A DNA stretch of 64,000 bases from Bacteroidota bacterium (GCA_027592025.1 JAQCIQ010000002.1:1-64000), one strand, 5' to 3'. Positions 37,581 to 46,934 are shown, counted from the stretch's first letter. Notes: a model not told the origin generated them from the letters alone. Numbers and translations are program-made.

Positions 37581-38558
37581 CTATTTTTTTCGCTCAATAA
37601 CAAATGTGACCAATTGCTCTAGAGCAGTCTTATAGTCACTGCTTGGATAATCTTTCAAAATCGCCAAAGCCTGATCTTTTAAGGCAAACATTCTTTGAGT
37701 AGCGTACTCCATTCCTCCTTGCTTTTGGACAAATTCAATCACTTCTTTCACTCTGCTCTTGTCTCGGTTATGATTTTTGATGGAATTGATCATCCAATCA
37801 CGATCCGATTTTTGACAGGTATTCAGGGCGTGAATGAAAGGCAAGGTCATCTTCCGTTCTTTGATGTCAATACCAACTGGTTTGCCAATTGGCCCATCGG
37901 TATAGTCAAACAAATCGTCTTTGATTTGAAATGCCAAACCAATTAACTCTCCAAAACGTCTCATGCGTTCCACTTCCTCCGAATTTGGAGCAACTGACGC
38001 GGCACCTAGACTGCAGCAAGCTGCTATCAATGTGGCGGTTTTCTGTCTGATGATTTCGAAATAGACCTCCTCGGTGATGTCCAAAGTCCTGGCCTTTTCG
38101 ATTTGAAGCAATTCTCCCTCACTCATTTCTCTAACTGCCACAGAAATAATCTTCAGCAGGTCAAAATCGTTGTGGTCAATACACAAAAGCAAACCTTTCG
38201 AAAGCAGGTAATCTCCTACTAAAACAGCAATTTTGTTTTTCCACAACGCGTTGACGGAAAAAAAACCTCTGCGGCGATTGCTGTCATCCACCACATCATC
38301 GTGAACCAAAGTGGCAGTATGAATCAATTCAATAACTGAAGCACCGCGATAAGTGCGTTCGTTTACTGTTCCATTGCCAAGCATTTTTGCTGTCAAGAAC
38401 ACAAACATGGGCCGCATTTGCTTCCCTTTTCGGTTCACAACATAATGGGTGATTCTGTTGAGCAAGGCCACCTTACTGGACATGGAATCGCGGAACTTTT
38501 CTTCGAAAAGCACCATTTCCTGAGCAATAGGTTTTTGGATTTGTTCTACGATTTTCAA
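37581..38558 (-). CDS. Trans-polyprenyl diphosphate synthase (octaprenyl-type, IspB-like)
   Basis: This 325-residue enzyme elongates isoprenoid chains, most likely for the menaquinone side chain. The first aspartate-rich motif is LVHDDVVDDSNRRRG and the second QIKDDLFDY; GKQMRPMFVFLTAK is the conserved IPP-binding start. The start is TTG at 38558; the residues before the first internal ATG (EQIQKPIAQEM) look like the conserved family N-terminus, which favours the TTG. A -7 promoter element lies just upstream. Confidence 0.9.
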   Translation of the reverse strand: MKIVEQIQKPIAQEMVLFEEKFRDSMSSKVALLNRITHYVVNRKGKQMRPMFVFLTAKMLGNGTVNERTYRGASVIELIHTATLVHDDVVDDSNRRRGFFSVNALWKNKIAVLVGDYLLSKGLLLCIDHNDFDLLKIISVAVREMSEGELLQIEKARTLDITEEVYFEIIRQKTATLIAACCSLGAASVAPNSEEVERMRRFGELIGLAFQIKDDLFDYTDGPIGKPVGIDIKERKMTLPFIHALNTCQKSDRDWMINSIKNHNRDKSRVKEVIEFVQKQGGMEYATQRMFALKDQALAILKDYPSSDYKTALEQLVTFVIERKK

Positions 38559-38581
38559 GGCAAGAGTTGGTTTATGCTTTA

Positions 38582-38589
38582 CAAAGGTA
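38582..38589 (-). promoter_or_regulatory. Predicted polyprenyl synthase promoter -7 element
   Basis: TACCTTTG on the minus strand matches TAnnTTTG exactly, 23 bases before the TTG start at 38558. No clear -33 TTG. Confidence 0.45.
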
Positions 38590-38612
38590 ATAAAACATGC
38601 CGAAGGGCAGCA

Positions 38613-39656
38613 TTAGGACTTATTGGCCAATTGACCACAAGCTGCATCGATATCGTCACCCCTCGATCGGCGAATGGTTACAGGAATTCTATTTTTTTCT
38701 AGAATCTCCACATAGGCTTTAACTGCTACTGGTCCGGCTTGAACAAATTGATCTTCGTCAATCGAATTGTAAGCAATGATATTGACCTTACAGGGTACTT
38801 TTTTGGCAAAATCCACCAAAGCTTTGCGATCTTCTTCTCGGTCGTTAATCCCTTTCCAAATCAGATACTCTAGGGTAGTGATACGTCCTGTTTTCTCATG
38901 CCAGTACTGGAGAGATTCAAGAAGATCCTCCAAAGGAAACTTACTGCAAAACGGCATGATCTTTTCTCGAACCTCTTGAATAGCGGAATGCAGCGACAAT
39001 GCCAGATTGAATTTAACCCCATCGTTTGCCATTTTTTTGATCATTTTCGGAATCCCAGAGGTGGATAAGGTGATGCGCTTTGGAGACATCTGAAGACCCT
39101 TTTCAGCAGTTATTTTGTCGATGGCCTTAATCACATTGTTGTAGTTCATCAATGGTTCGCCCATACCCATAAAAACAATGTTGGACAGCTTGCGACCAAA
39201 ATACTCTTGACTTTGTTGATCTATGGCAACCACCTGATCGAAAATCTCATCTGGATTTAAATTCCGCATGCGCTTGAGTTTGGCCGTAGCGCAAAATTCG
39301 CAGTTCAGGCTGCACCCAACTTGACTCGAAACACAGGCAGTGGTTCTTTTGGCGGTAGGTATAAGAACGGATTCAACAATCATGTCGTCGTGAAGGGAGA
39401 CGGCATTTTTGATGGTTCCATCAATGCTTTTTTGCATGCGACTAATCGCAATGTGGTTGATGCTGAAATGTTCTTCTAACAAGGTCCTCAAAGCTAAAGA
39501 CAGATTGGTCATGTCGTCAAAATGGTGCGCCCCTTTTTGCCACAACCACTCGAAAACTTGATTGCCTCGAAAAGGTTGTTCCCCTTTTTCGACAAAAAAA
39601 TCTCTCAGTTCTTGTTGGCTCAGAGCTCGAATGTCTCTTTTTTCTTTTGTTGACAT
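38613..39656 (-). CDS. rlmN: Dual-specificity rRNA/tRNA methyltransferase RlmN
   Basis: This radical-SAM enzyme methylates C2 of A2503 in 23S rRNA and A37 in some tRNAs. The cluster motif is C115-x3-C119-x2-C122 (GCSLNCEFC). The additional catalytic cysteines are present in TACVSSQ and in the C-terminal DIDAACGQL. NIVFMGMGEPLMNY is the conserved GGEP-like motif. At 347 residues the length is normal. The start codon lies 5 bases after the T run of the queA terminator, an unusually tight layout. Confidence 0.96.
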   Translation of the reverse strand: MSTKEKRDIRALSQQELRDFFVEKGEQPFRGNQVFEWLWQKGAHHFDDMTNLSLALRTLLEEHFSINHIAISRMQKSIDGTIKNAVSLHDDMIVESVLIPTAKRTTACVSSQVGCSLNCEFCATAKLKRMRNLNPDEIFDQVVAIDQQSQEYFGRKLSNIVFMGMGEPLMNYNNVIKAIDKITAEKGLQMSPKRITLSTSGIPKMIKKMANDGVKFNLALSLHSAIQEVREKIMPFCSKFPLEDLLESLQYWHEKTGRITTLEYLIWKGINDREEDRKALVDFAKKVPCKVNIIAYNSIDEDQFVQAGPVAVKAYVEILEKNRIPVTIRRSRGDDIDAACGQLANKS

Positions 39657-39661
39657 GGCAC

Positions 39662-39684
39662 AAAAAAGCCTCGCACTGCGAGGC
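39662..39684 (-). terminator. Intrinsic terminator after queA
   Basis: On the minus strand GCCTCGC (39684-39678) pairs perfectly with GCGAGGC (39674-39668) around a 3-base loop and runs into six T (39667-39662). It lies between the queA stop and the rlmN start codon. Confidence 0.9.
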
Positions 39685-39690
39685 CCTCAT

Positions 39691-40749
39691 TTAGATGATT
39701 AGCATGGCATCACCATAGGAGTAGAATTTGTATTTCTCCTTAATGGCTTCCTTGTAAGCTCTTTTGATAAAATCGTGACCCGCAAAAGCAGAGGCCATCA
39801 TGATTAAAGTTGATTTTGGCATGTGAAAATTCGTAATCATAGAATTTGCAATACTAAAGTCATAGGGCGGGAAGATAAATTTATTGGTCCATCCAGCGTA
39901 TGGATTGAGCATACCCTGAGATGATACCGAACTCTCTACAGCTCTCATGGCGGTCGTTCCAACTGCACAAACCCGTCTTTTTTTACCAATAGCGGTGTTG
40001 ACGATTTGAGCTGCTTGGGTATCAACAATGATCTCTTCGCTATCCATTTTATGTTTCGACAAATCCTCAACTTCAACAGGATTAAAAGTACCCAGACCGA
40101 CGTGCAGTGTAATCTCGGCAAAATTTACTCCTTTGATCTCAAGTCTTTTTAAAAGGTGTTTTGAGAAATGCAACCCTGCCGTTGGAGCGGCTACGGCTCC
40201 CTCGTGTTTGGCATAAATGGTTTGATAGCGCTCTTCATCGTCTTTATTGACCTCGCGCTTGATGTATTTAGGCAACGGGGTCTCTCCCAATTCGGTCAGT
40301 TTTTTTCTAAATTCGTGGTAATAGTCGTCGTACAAGAACCGTAAGGTGCGTCCACGAGATGTAGTGTTATCGATTACCTCAGCTACTAAGGACTCGTCGT
40401 CTCCAAAATACAGCTTGTTTCCAATTCTAATTTTACGTGCTGGATCAACCAAAACGTCCCACAGTCTCTGTTCCTGATTGAGTTCGCGCAATAAAAAGAC
40501 TTCAATCTTGGCGCCAGTTTTTTCCTTGTTACCATGAAGACGCGCAGGAAATACCTTGGTATTGTTCAAAATCATGACATCATCTTGGTCGAAATAGTCG
40601 ATCAAATCTTTAAACTGTTTGTGCTCAATGGTTTGTTCCTTTCTGTTAAGCACCATTAGACGAGATTCGTCTCTATTTTCTGCAGGGTATTCGGCTAATA
40701 AATTTTCAGGGAGGTCAAAATCAAAGTGCGATAATTTCATAGATGTCAT
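39691..40749 (-). CDS. queA: S-adenosylmethionine:tRNA ribosyltransferase-isomerase QueA
   Basis: QueA transfers and isomerises the ribosyl part of SAM to preQ1-tRNA to give epoxyqueuosine. Diagnostic segments are [49 protein letters not shown] and [11 protein letters not shown]. Its length of 352 is normal. A second ATG three codons in (MKLSHF) is an equally good start. It has its own promoter and terminator, so it appears monocistronic. Confidence 0.96.
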   Translation of the reverse strand: MTSMKLSHFDFDLPENLLAEYPAENRDESRLMVLNRKEQTIEHKQFKDLIDYFDQDDVMILNNTKVFPARLHGNKEKTGAKIEVFLLRELNQEQRLWDVLVDPARKIRIGNKLYFGDDESLVAEVIDNTTSRGRTLRFLYDDYYHEFRKKLTELGETPLPKYIKREVNKDDEERYQTIYAKHEGAVAAPTAGLHFSKHLLKRLEIKGVNFAEITLHVGLGTFNPVEVEDLSKHKMDSEEIIVDTQAAQIVNTAIGKKRRVCAVGTTAMRAVESSVSSQGMLNPYAGWTNKFIFPPYDFSIANSMITNFHMPKSTLIMMASAFAGHDFIKRAYKEAIKEKYKFYSYGDAMLII

Positions 40750-40760
40750 TTAAAGAGCGG

Positions 40761-40792
40761 CAAAGATACACTTTGACTAGGCGCCTTGTCAA
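40761..40792 (-). promoter_or_regulatory. Predicted queA promoter
   Basis: On the minus strand TTG (40792-40790), 21 bases, then TATCTTTG (40768-40761), an exact TAnnTTTG. It lies 11 bases before the first queA ATG. No preQ1 riboswitch fits in the 59-base interval. Confidence 0.6.
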
Positions 40793-40808
40793 GGAAAAGG
40801 TCACATAT

Positions 40809-42044
40809 TTAATAAACTTCCCAGTTTAAGCCAATTCTCTGAAAGTCTTCCCAAAAATTGGGATAGGATTTTTGAACCACTTTGGCATCTCTTAAAACGA
40901 TGGCATTAAAAATGCTTAAAGGCGCAAAAGACATGGCCATTCTGTGATCGCTATAAGTATCTATGATAACCTCTTTAGGAAATTCCCCCGCAGCCTTTAA
41001 GGAAAGAGAGTCGTCGGTAATGTTGACCGTGGCATTACACTTTTGCATTTCAGTTTTTAGTGCGATGAGTCGATCAGTTTCTTTGATTTTCAAAGTGTGA
41101 AGACCAGTCAATTGACATGGCAGTTTCAATCCAAGACAAGTAACCGCAATGGTTTGAGCCAAATCGGGTGTTTGGTTCAGGTCCAACTCCAGCTTATCTG
41201 GCAGTTCTTGACTAGTCTTTTCAATGATAAGTGTCCCGTTCAACTGGGTTGAAGAAACCCCGAATTGCTTATAAATCTCCATGACCTGCGCATCTCCTTG
41301 TAAGCTATCTTTTTGAAAATTCGACAATGCAACCTTGGTTCCGATGGGACTCATGGCAACAGCGCTGAAAAAATATGAGGCTGAAGACCAATCAGAGCAT
41401 ACCACAAAATGTTCCTTTTGTAGTTTTCCCAAAAAAGGAGCAATCCTAACAACGTTATTTTCGAAAAAACAATCTACCCCGATTTCCTTTAACAAGCTGA
41501 CAGTCATGTCGATATAAGGCAAGGATGTCGGTCGTTTTTTAAAATTCAATTGAAGCCCGTTTTCGAGGTAAGGTGCAATGAGTAACAAGGCGGTGACATA
41601 TTGACTACTTACTGAAGCGTCTAAGATCAGTGTCCCTCCAGATAATTTTTTTCCTTTGATGCTAAGAGGAGGAAAACCCTTTTCATAAATGTAAGAAATT
41701 TCGGCTCCAAGCTCAAGGAGGGCATCGACTAGGATTCCAATTGGTCGTTCCTGCATGCGACCCGAGCCAGTTAAAGTGACCTTAATATTGTCCTGTGCGG
41801 AGAAATAAGCTGTTAAAAAGCGCATAGCAGTGCCAGCGTGATGCACGTCCACAATGTTGTCAATCGGCAAAGTGAGCGCCTTTTTCAAGTTAACAGTATC
41901 AACCGCCGTCGACAGGTTTTCTATTGTAATTGAAGGGTGCCAAGCCTTTAAAATCAATAGTCTGTTGGATTCACTTTTTGAGCCCGGCACTACAATTGGC
42001 ACTATGTTAGACTTGACTTTAAAATCGCGCAGACGAATGTTCAT
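40809..42044 (-). CDS. aroA: 3-phosphoshikimate 1-carboxyvinyltransferase (EPSP synthase)
   Basis: AroA catalyses the sixth step of the shikimate pathway. Conserved sites are GSKSESNRLLIL (N-terminal phosphate binding), GTAMRFLTAYF, SGRMQERPIG, KETDRLIALKTE and SDHRMAMSFAPLS. At 411 residues it is slightly short, as usual in Bacteroidota. It is the last gene of the pheA operon, 16 bases after the pyrophosphohydrolase gene. Confidence 0.95.
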   Translation of the reverse strand: MNIRLRDFKVKSNIVPIVVPGSKSESNRLLILKAWHPSITIENLSTAVDTVNLKKALTLPIDNIVDVHHAGTAMRFLTAYFSAQDNIKVTLTGSGRMQERPIGILVDALLELGAEISYIYEKGFPPLSIKGKKLSGGTLILDASVSSQYVTALLLIAPYLENGLQLNFKKRPTSLPYIDMTVSLLKEIGVDCFFENNVVRIAPFLGKLQKEHFVVCSDWSSASYFFSAVAMSPIGTKVALSNFQKDSLQGDAQVMEIYKQFGVSSTQLNGTLIIEKTSQELPDKLELDLNQTPDLAQTIAVTCLGLKLPCQLTGLHTLKIKETDRLIALKTEMQKCNATVNITDDSLSLKAAGEFPKEVIIDTYSDHRMAMSFAPLSIFNAIVLRDAKVVQKSYPNFWEDFQRIGLNWEVY

Positions 42045-42060
42045 GATATTAAATCAAGAG

Positions 42061-42390
42061 TTACTGAAGTTTTTCATTGCCATGATGGCGGTCGTGATCT
42101 CTGATCGTTTTGAGATCTAATTTTTTATCGAAAGCCGCTTGCAGATTAATTCCTGTTTGGTTGGCCAAACAGAGCACAACAAAAACCACGTCCGCGAGTT
42201 CTTCACCCAAGTCCTTGGCTTTATCACTAGGCTTCTCGCTTTGCTCTCCATATCTTCGGGCGATGATTCTAGCCACCTCTCCAACTTCTTCGGTAAGCTG
42301 AGCCATATTGGTTAAAGGATCAAAATATCGGACCCCATGTTCTTTAATCCAAGTGTCAACGGCAATCTGTGCCTGATTCAAATTATTCAT
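42061..42390 (-). CDS. MazG-like nucleotide pyrophosphohydrolase
   Basis: This 109-residue all-helical protein has the MazG-type metal-binding helices EEVGEVARIIARRYGE and DLGEELADVVFVVLCLAN (the ExxE and ExxD pattern). Such enzymes clean non-canonical NTPs. Its start overlaps dtd by 8 bases inside the aromatic operon; no link to aromatic synthesis is known. Confidence 0.88.
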   Translation of the reverse strand: MNNLNQAQIAVDTWIKEHGVRYFDPLTNMAQLTEEVGEVARIIARRYGEQSEKPSDKAKDLGEELADVVFVVLCLANQTGINLQAAFDKKLDLKTIRDHDRHHGNEKLQ

Positions 42391-42847
42391 CTTTTTTGTT
42401 TTTTATATCCGTGTCAAAAACTATAGTAACAGGACCGTCATTGGTCAAAGATACCTCCATCATGGCACCAAAAACGCCAGCCTGAAGGTTGTCGTAAAGA
42501 TCGGTTTTCATTTTGTCCAAACAATAATTATAGAGTTCTTGAGCCTTTTCAGGTGTGGCAGCCTCAACAAAGCTGGGTCTATTCCCTTTGCGGACATTGG
42601 CCAAGAGAGTAAATTGACTTACAACCAAAACTCCTCCTCGGATGTCCAAAACAGAAAGATTCATTTTTTGCTGTTTGTCAGAAAATATTCGACAATCGAG
42701 GATTTTTTTGATGAGCCAATCGGCCTCAACTTTTGAGTCCTTTTCAGCCACTCCGAGCAACACGACAAGCCCTTGTCCAATGGATCCGACGACTTGTCCT
42801 TCAATAGAAACATGTGCACGAGATACTCTTTGAACAACTGCTTTCAT
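42383..42847 (-). CDS. dtd: D-aminoacyl-tRNA deacylase
   Basis: Dtd removes D-amino acids (and glycine) mischarged on tRNA, first described with D-Tyr-tRNA. The active-site motifs SQFTLLA and NDGPVT are both present. The length is 154 residues including a charged C-terminal tail. D-Tyr proofreading next to Phe/Tyr genes is an appealing but unproven connection. Confidence 0.95.
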   Translation of the reverse strand: MKAVVQRVSRAHVSIEGQVVGSIGQGLVVLLGVAEKDSKVEADWLIKKILDCRIFSDKQQKMNLSVLDIRGGVLVVSQFTLLANVRKGNRPSFVEAATPEKAQELYNYCLDKMKTDLYDNLQAGVFGAMMEVSLTNDGPVTIVFDTDIKNKKDE

Positions 42848-42855
42848 TTTGTCAA

Positions 42856-43806
42856 CTAAAAATCTGGATAGATATCGATTCTATAATTACCTTGATCTCC
42901 CTCTAAAATTTGCAGATAACTGAGGTAGCGCGACTCGGCAATATCTCCGCATTCGACACCAATCTTTACAGCACACTTTGGCTCATCTTTATGCAAACAA
43001 TTATTAAATTTACAATCTTGCTTCAGCTTCAAAATTTCGGGGAAATAATCTCCAATTTCCTCAGGTGCCATGTCCACTATCCCAAATCCTCTAATCCCAG
43101 GGGTATCAATGATTTGAGCGTCAAATTTTAGATCAAACATTTCTGCAAATGTGGTAGTGTGTTGTCCTTGTTGGTGTTGGTCAGAAATGGCCGCAGTCCG
43201 GAGGTTCAAATCCAAGTCAAGGGCATTAACCAAAGTAGATTTGCCTACGCCTGAATGACCTGAAATCATGTTGACCTTTCCCTTCATTTGGGCCTTGACA
43301 GCACCCGTATTGATTTTATTTTGAGCTGAAATCTCTAAACAGGAGTATCCAATCTTCCTATAGCGTTCTTGCAATAGAAGAGATTCGGCTCGAGCTTCAG
43401 CATCATAGGTGTCAATTTTATTGAACAAAAGGACGGAATGAATGTGATAGGCTTCAGCGGTTACCAAAAACCGATCGATGAAACTGGTGGTCGTTACTGG
43501 GTTGTTAATAGTTACTATCAGCAGTGCTTGGTCTATGTTGCTCGCAATAATGTGAGTCTGTTTTGACAAATTCACAGACTTTCGGACGATGTAATTCCTC
43601 CTATCATGGATGTGACTGATCACTCCTGTTGTTTCGTCGCTCTTCATCTCCAATTCAAAATCAACGTGATCTCCCACTGCTATGGGGTTAGTACTTTTAA
43701 AATTAGACAATCGAAGACGTCCTTTTGCCCGACATTTGAAAAACTCTCCAGTTGGTGATTTAACCATGTACCAACTCCCTGTAGATTTATAAACTGTTCC
43801 CGTCAT
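42856..43806 (-). CDS. rsgA: Ribosome small-subunit biogenesis GTPase RsgA
   Basis: This circularly permuted GTPase checks late 30S assembly. An N-terminal OB fold precedes the G domain in the order G4 (FNKID), G1 (GHSGVGKST), G3 (DTPGIRGFG). A C-terminal zinc knuckle follows (CKFNNCLH then CAVK). At 316 residues the length is normal. It lies 30 bases after the DAHP synthase gene and 8 bases before dtd. Confidence 0.96.
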   Translation of the reverse strand: MTGTVYKSTGSWYMVKSPTGEFFKCRAKGRLRLSNFKSTNPIAVGDHVDFELEMKSDETTGVISHIHDRRNYIVRKSVNLSKQTHIIASNIDQALLIVTINNPVTTTSFIDRFLVTAEAYHIHSVLLFNKIDTYDAEARAESLLLQERYRKIGYSCLEISAQNKINTGAVKAQMKGKVNMISGHSGVGKSTLVNALDLDLNLRTAAISDQHQQGQHTTTFAEMFDLKFDAQIIDTPGIRGFGIVDMAPEEIGDYFPEILKLKQDCKFNNCLHKDEPKCAVKIGVECGDIAESRYLSYLQILEGDQGNYRIDIYPDF

Positions 43807-43836
43807 AGAATTACAAAGATAGTGTGCATTTCTGGT

Positions 43837-44922
43837 CTATTTTTGATTCATGATCTGCTCTTGATGATTGATCGATTCTTGGTGTATGGCCTGAAAAATT
43901 TTTGTCACAAACTCAGCACTCAAATTTTCCTTTTCGCCCATATCCACCATTTTTTTTAAAATTTCATGCCAACGGGCGTTCTGTAAAACGGCAACATTTT
44001 GACTTTTTTTCAACCGACCAATATCTTCGACAATGGTCATTCTTTCTCCCAACACCCTCAACAAAGTATCGTCAAAACTGTCAATTTTAGTTCTTAATTT
44101 TTCTAATTCATTGATGTACTTTACCCCTTCAATTTGAGGATCCCTAACCACCAAGCTCTTCAAAATTTCCTTGAGTCGATCTGGGGTAACCTGTTGTTCC
44201 GCATCGCTCCAAGCCTTTTCTGGTGTTGGGTGCGTTTCAATCATCATTCCGTTGTAGTTCAAGTCCAAGGCTTTTTGACACAGTTCCAAAATCAAATCTC
44301 TCCTGCCTCCAATGTGAGAGGGGTCGACAAACAACGGCAAATCTGGAAATTGATTTTGAAGTTCAATCGGAATTTGCCATTCTGGCTTATTTCTATACTT
44401 GGACTTTTCATAGCTCGAAAACCCCCTGTGAATTACCCCCAATTTTCTAATATTGGACTTGTATAAACGTTCCACAGCTCCCAACCAAAGCGCTAAGTCT
44501 GGGTTTACAGGATTTTTAACCAAAACAGGTTTGTCCACTCCCGCCAATGCATTGGCGAGCTCTTGAACCATAAACGGATTTACAGTGGTTCGAGCTCCTA
44601 TCCACAACACGTCAACGTCGTGTTCCAATGCCAGTTCAACATGATTGGCATTGGCAACTTCGGTAGCCGTTTGAAGGCCTGTTTCCTGTTTAACCGTTTG
44701 AAGCCACTTTAACCCAATAGCTCCAACTCCTTCAAAATTTCCTGGCCGAGTTCTAGGCTTCCAAATGCCTGCTCTAAATATGGAAGTTTTTGAGTCCTTT
44801 AACTGAAAGGCAGCGTCGAGCATTTGTGCCTCTGTCTCGGCACTACAAGGTCCAGCAATTACCATTGGATGATTCAAATTGTAATCCTTTAACCAACTTT
44901 TTAAATTTTGACTATTTTCCAT
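43837..44922 (-). CDS. Bifunctional DAHP synthase / chorismate mutase (AroQ type)
   Basis: The N-terminal domain (about 1-260) is a short DAHP synthase, the first shikimate-pathway enzyme, with MVIAGPCSAET, FRAGIWKPRTRPGNFEGVG and LFVDPSHIGGRRD. The C-terminal domain (about 265-350) is an AroQ-type chorismate mutase (INELEKLRTKIDSFDDTLL, RMTIVEDIGRLKK), which converts chorismate to prephenate for Phe and Tyr. The mutase part probably confers allosteric control on the synthase, as shown for similar fusions. The gene abuts the aminotransferase gene with no intervening base; tyrA, often found at this point in relatives, is not there. Confidence 0.95.
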   Translation of the reverse strand: MENSQNLKSWLKDYNLNHPMVIAGPCSAETEAQMLDAAFQLKDSKTSIFRAGIWKPRTRPGNFEGVGAIGLKWLQTVKQETGLQTATEVANANHVELALEHDVDVLWIGARTTVNPFMVQELANALAGVDKPVLVKNPVNPDLALWLGAVERLYKSNIRKLGVIHRGFSSYEKSKYRNKPEWQIPIELQNQFPDLPLFVDPSHIGGRRDLILELCQKALDLNYNGMMIETHPTPEKAWSDAEQQVTPDRLKEILKSLVVRDPQIEGVKYINELEKLRTKIDSFDDTLLRVLGERMTIVEDIGRLKKSQNVAVLQNARWHEILKKMVDMGEKENLSAEFVTKIFQAIHQESINHQEQIMNQK

Positions 44923-46086
44923 CTATACCGGGTATTTTGTTTTTTGTTGTATTCTTTCAATTGCTCTTTTGATTTGTGCACTATCAAGGCACAGAGACAA
45001 TCTCAAATAACCTTTGCCGTTTGATCCAAATACGTCTCCAGGTGTTGTAAAAATATGATAGTCTTTTAATATTTTATCTGAAAACTCTATTGAATTGACC
45101 CCCTCAGGTAGTTTTAACCAAACGAACATACCCGCTTTATCCTTGTGGTAATGCCCTCCCAATTCGTCGGCCAATTGCCAAACCAATTGTCGTCGATCGC
45201 TATATGTTTTGTTTAAAGACAAGAGCCAATGAGGATCAGACTTTAATGCTACAATCGACCCCTTTTGCAGACCGTAAAACATACCCGAATCCATGTTGCT
45301 TTTGACTTTCAATATATCATTTATCAATGATTTACCGCCCATTACCATCCCAACTCTCCAGCCAGACATGTTAAATGTTTTGCTGATCGAATTAAGTTCC
45401 AAGCTACAATCAAAAGCTCCTGGAATACCTAGTAAGCTGAGGGGCTGATCGTTTAGAATTAAGCTGTATGGGTTGTCGTTAACCAATAAAATCTGGTGTT
45501 TTTTAGCAAACAACACCAACTCCGTCAAGGTTTTTGACGAAGTCTTTGCTCCTGAAGGCATGTGAGGATAGTTGATCCACATCAGCTTTACCTTGGACAG
45601 ATCAGTTTGTTCGAGTGCGGCTAAATTTGGCATCCAACCCGAGGTGTCATTCAAATCATAAAATACTGGTATTGCTTCAACCAAGCGGCTTACAGATTCG
45701 TAAGTAGGGTATCCTGGATTGGGAATTAGCACCTGATCCCCTGGATTGAGAAAGGCCATTGAAATGTGCATGATGCCTTCTTTACTGCCCATTAGTGGTA
45801 ATATTTCAGTCATGGGATTCAAGTCCACACCAAAGTGATGGGCATAAAATTGTGCCATGGCTTCACGCAATTCAGGCAGTCCTCTATAGCTTTGGTAGCC
45901 GTTCGAATTGGCATCGGACATGCAATTGGTTAATGCTTCAATCGCTTCAAATGGCGGGGGCAAGTCGGGGCTGCCAATACCCATGTTGATGATGTCGCAA
46001 CCCTTAGCCCTCATCTCACCAACTTCTTGCAATTTTGTTGAAAAATAATACTCTTGCACTGATGCAAGCCTGTTCGCTGCCGTCAT
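44923..46086 (-). CDS. PLP-dependent class I/II aminotransferase (aromatic amino-acid type)
   Basis: This 387-residue fold-type I aminotransferase has the PLP lysine in SISKTFNMSGWRVG and the conserved NPGYPTYESV, INYPHMPSGA and NDNPYS (the usual NPxNPTG reads NYPHMPSGA). The context between pheA and DAHP synthase/chorismate mutase points to transamination of phenylpyruvate and hydroxyphenylpyruvate. A related LL-diaminopimelate-type specificity cannot be excluded from sequence. Its ATG overlaps the pheA stop by 4 bases. Confidence 0.88.
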   Translation of the reverse strand: MTAANRLASVQEYYFSTKLQEVGEMRAKGCDIINMGIGSPDLPPPFEAIEALTNCMSDANSNGYQSYRGLPELREAMAQFYAHHFGVDLNPMTEILPLMGSKEGIMHISMAFLNPGDQVLIPNPGYPTYESVSRLVEAIPVFYDLNDTSGWMPNLAALEQTDLSKVKLMWINYPHMPSGAKTSSKTLTELVLFAKKHQILLVNDNPYSLILNDQPLSLLGIPGAFDCSLELNSISKTFNMSGWRVGMVMGGKSLINDILKVKSNMDSGMFYGLQKGSIVALKSDPHWLLSLNKTYSDRRQLVWQLADELGGHYHKDKAGMFVWLKLPEGVNSIEFSDKILKDYHIFTTPGDVFGSNGKGYLRLSLCLDSAQIKRAIERIQQKTKYPV

Positions 46087-46910
46087 AAATCCCTTCGGTT
46101 TTTATAGACCCCCATAACCTTAAACGCTTTGGCCATCAGTTGCATGATGGCAACCGCTTTCTCAAAATTCTGATAGTTGTCAAAAGTAACGTCAGCAAAA
46201 AATCCATACGTCCAAGGGGTTTCAATTTTAGGTAATGATTGGATTTTTGTCAGATTCAAATTGCAATCACTCATGACATTTAACACAGAAGCCAAACTAC
46301 CACGTTGGTGATTTAACTCGAATTTTAAAGAGGCCTTGTTCACCTCTGTTGGATTGTGATCAGAAAGATTTTTTGAAACCAAAACAAAACGGGTTTGATT
46401 GGACGCAATGGTTTGAATACTTTTTGCTAAAACCTCCAATTCAAAAATTTCAGCGGCCAAAATACTCCCTATTGCTGCAAGACCTCTGATCTGATTGCGC
46501 TGAATTTTAAGTGCAACATCGGCAGTATCGGCGGCTTCTACAAGCTTAATATGAGGAAATTGATCAAAAAACACCTTACACTGAAGCAAGGCGATAGGGT
46601 GCGAATGCACTTCGGTAATATCAGCAAGGGTTTGGCCGGGCAGGGCCATCATATTCAATTGGACTTCCAAATACCTTTCGCCAACAATCTGAAGATCATT
46701 GGAATCGATCAAGGCATGGTTGGGTAATATGGATCCAGCAATGGAGTTTTCGAGAGCCATGACTGCGGCATCACATTCGCCTTGATTTAATTTTTTCACC
46801 AGTAGATCGAAACTGTCACACTCGAGTAAAACAGGTTCTTCCTTAAAAAATTTGCGGCTGACAATGTGGTGGAACGATCCTCGAACTCCTTGAATAGCAA
46901 TTGTTTTCAT
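46083..46910 (-). CDS. pheA: Prephenate dehydratase
   Basis: This 275-residue monofunctional enzyme makes phenylpyruvate from prephenate. The periplasmic-binding-like catalytic domain has IQGVRGSFHH, MALENSIAGS and the catalytic TRF (173-175). A C-terminal ACT domain follows (about 195-270). In the E. coli enzyme, Phe feedback uses GALV and ESRP. Here the corresponding sites read GSLA (204-207) and QSLP (224-227), so feedback sensitivity may be reduced. It is the first structural gene after a Phe/Tyr attenuator. Confidence 0.96.
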   Translation of the reverse strand: MKTIAIQGVRGSFHHIVSRKFFKEEPVLLECDSFDLLVKKLNQGECDAAVMALENSIAGSILPNHALIDSNDLQIVGERYLEVQLNMMALPGQTLADITEVHSHPIALLQCKVFFDQFPHIKLVEAADTADVALKIQRNQIRGLAAIGSILAAEIFELEVLAKSIQTIASNQTRFVLVSKNLSDHNPTEVNKASLKFELNHQRGSLASVLNVMSDCNLNLTKIQSLPKIETPWTYGFFADVTFDNYQNFEKAVAIMQLMAKAFKVMGVYKNRRDL

Positions 46911-46934
46911 TTATAATTTAGGTCATTTATTGAC

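Noticed and set aside
38590-38612. Possible terminator after rlmN
   Set aside because: The stem is only about five pairs with a bulge, and the following bases are not a T run; too weak to list.
40750-40808. preQ1 riboswitch before queA
   Set aside because: The 59-base interval contains a promoter and only 11 bases after it; no preQ1 aptamer pattern is visible.
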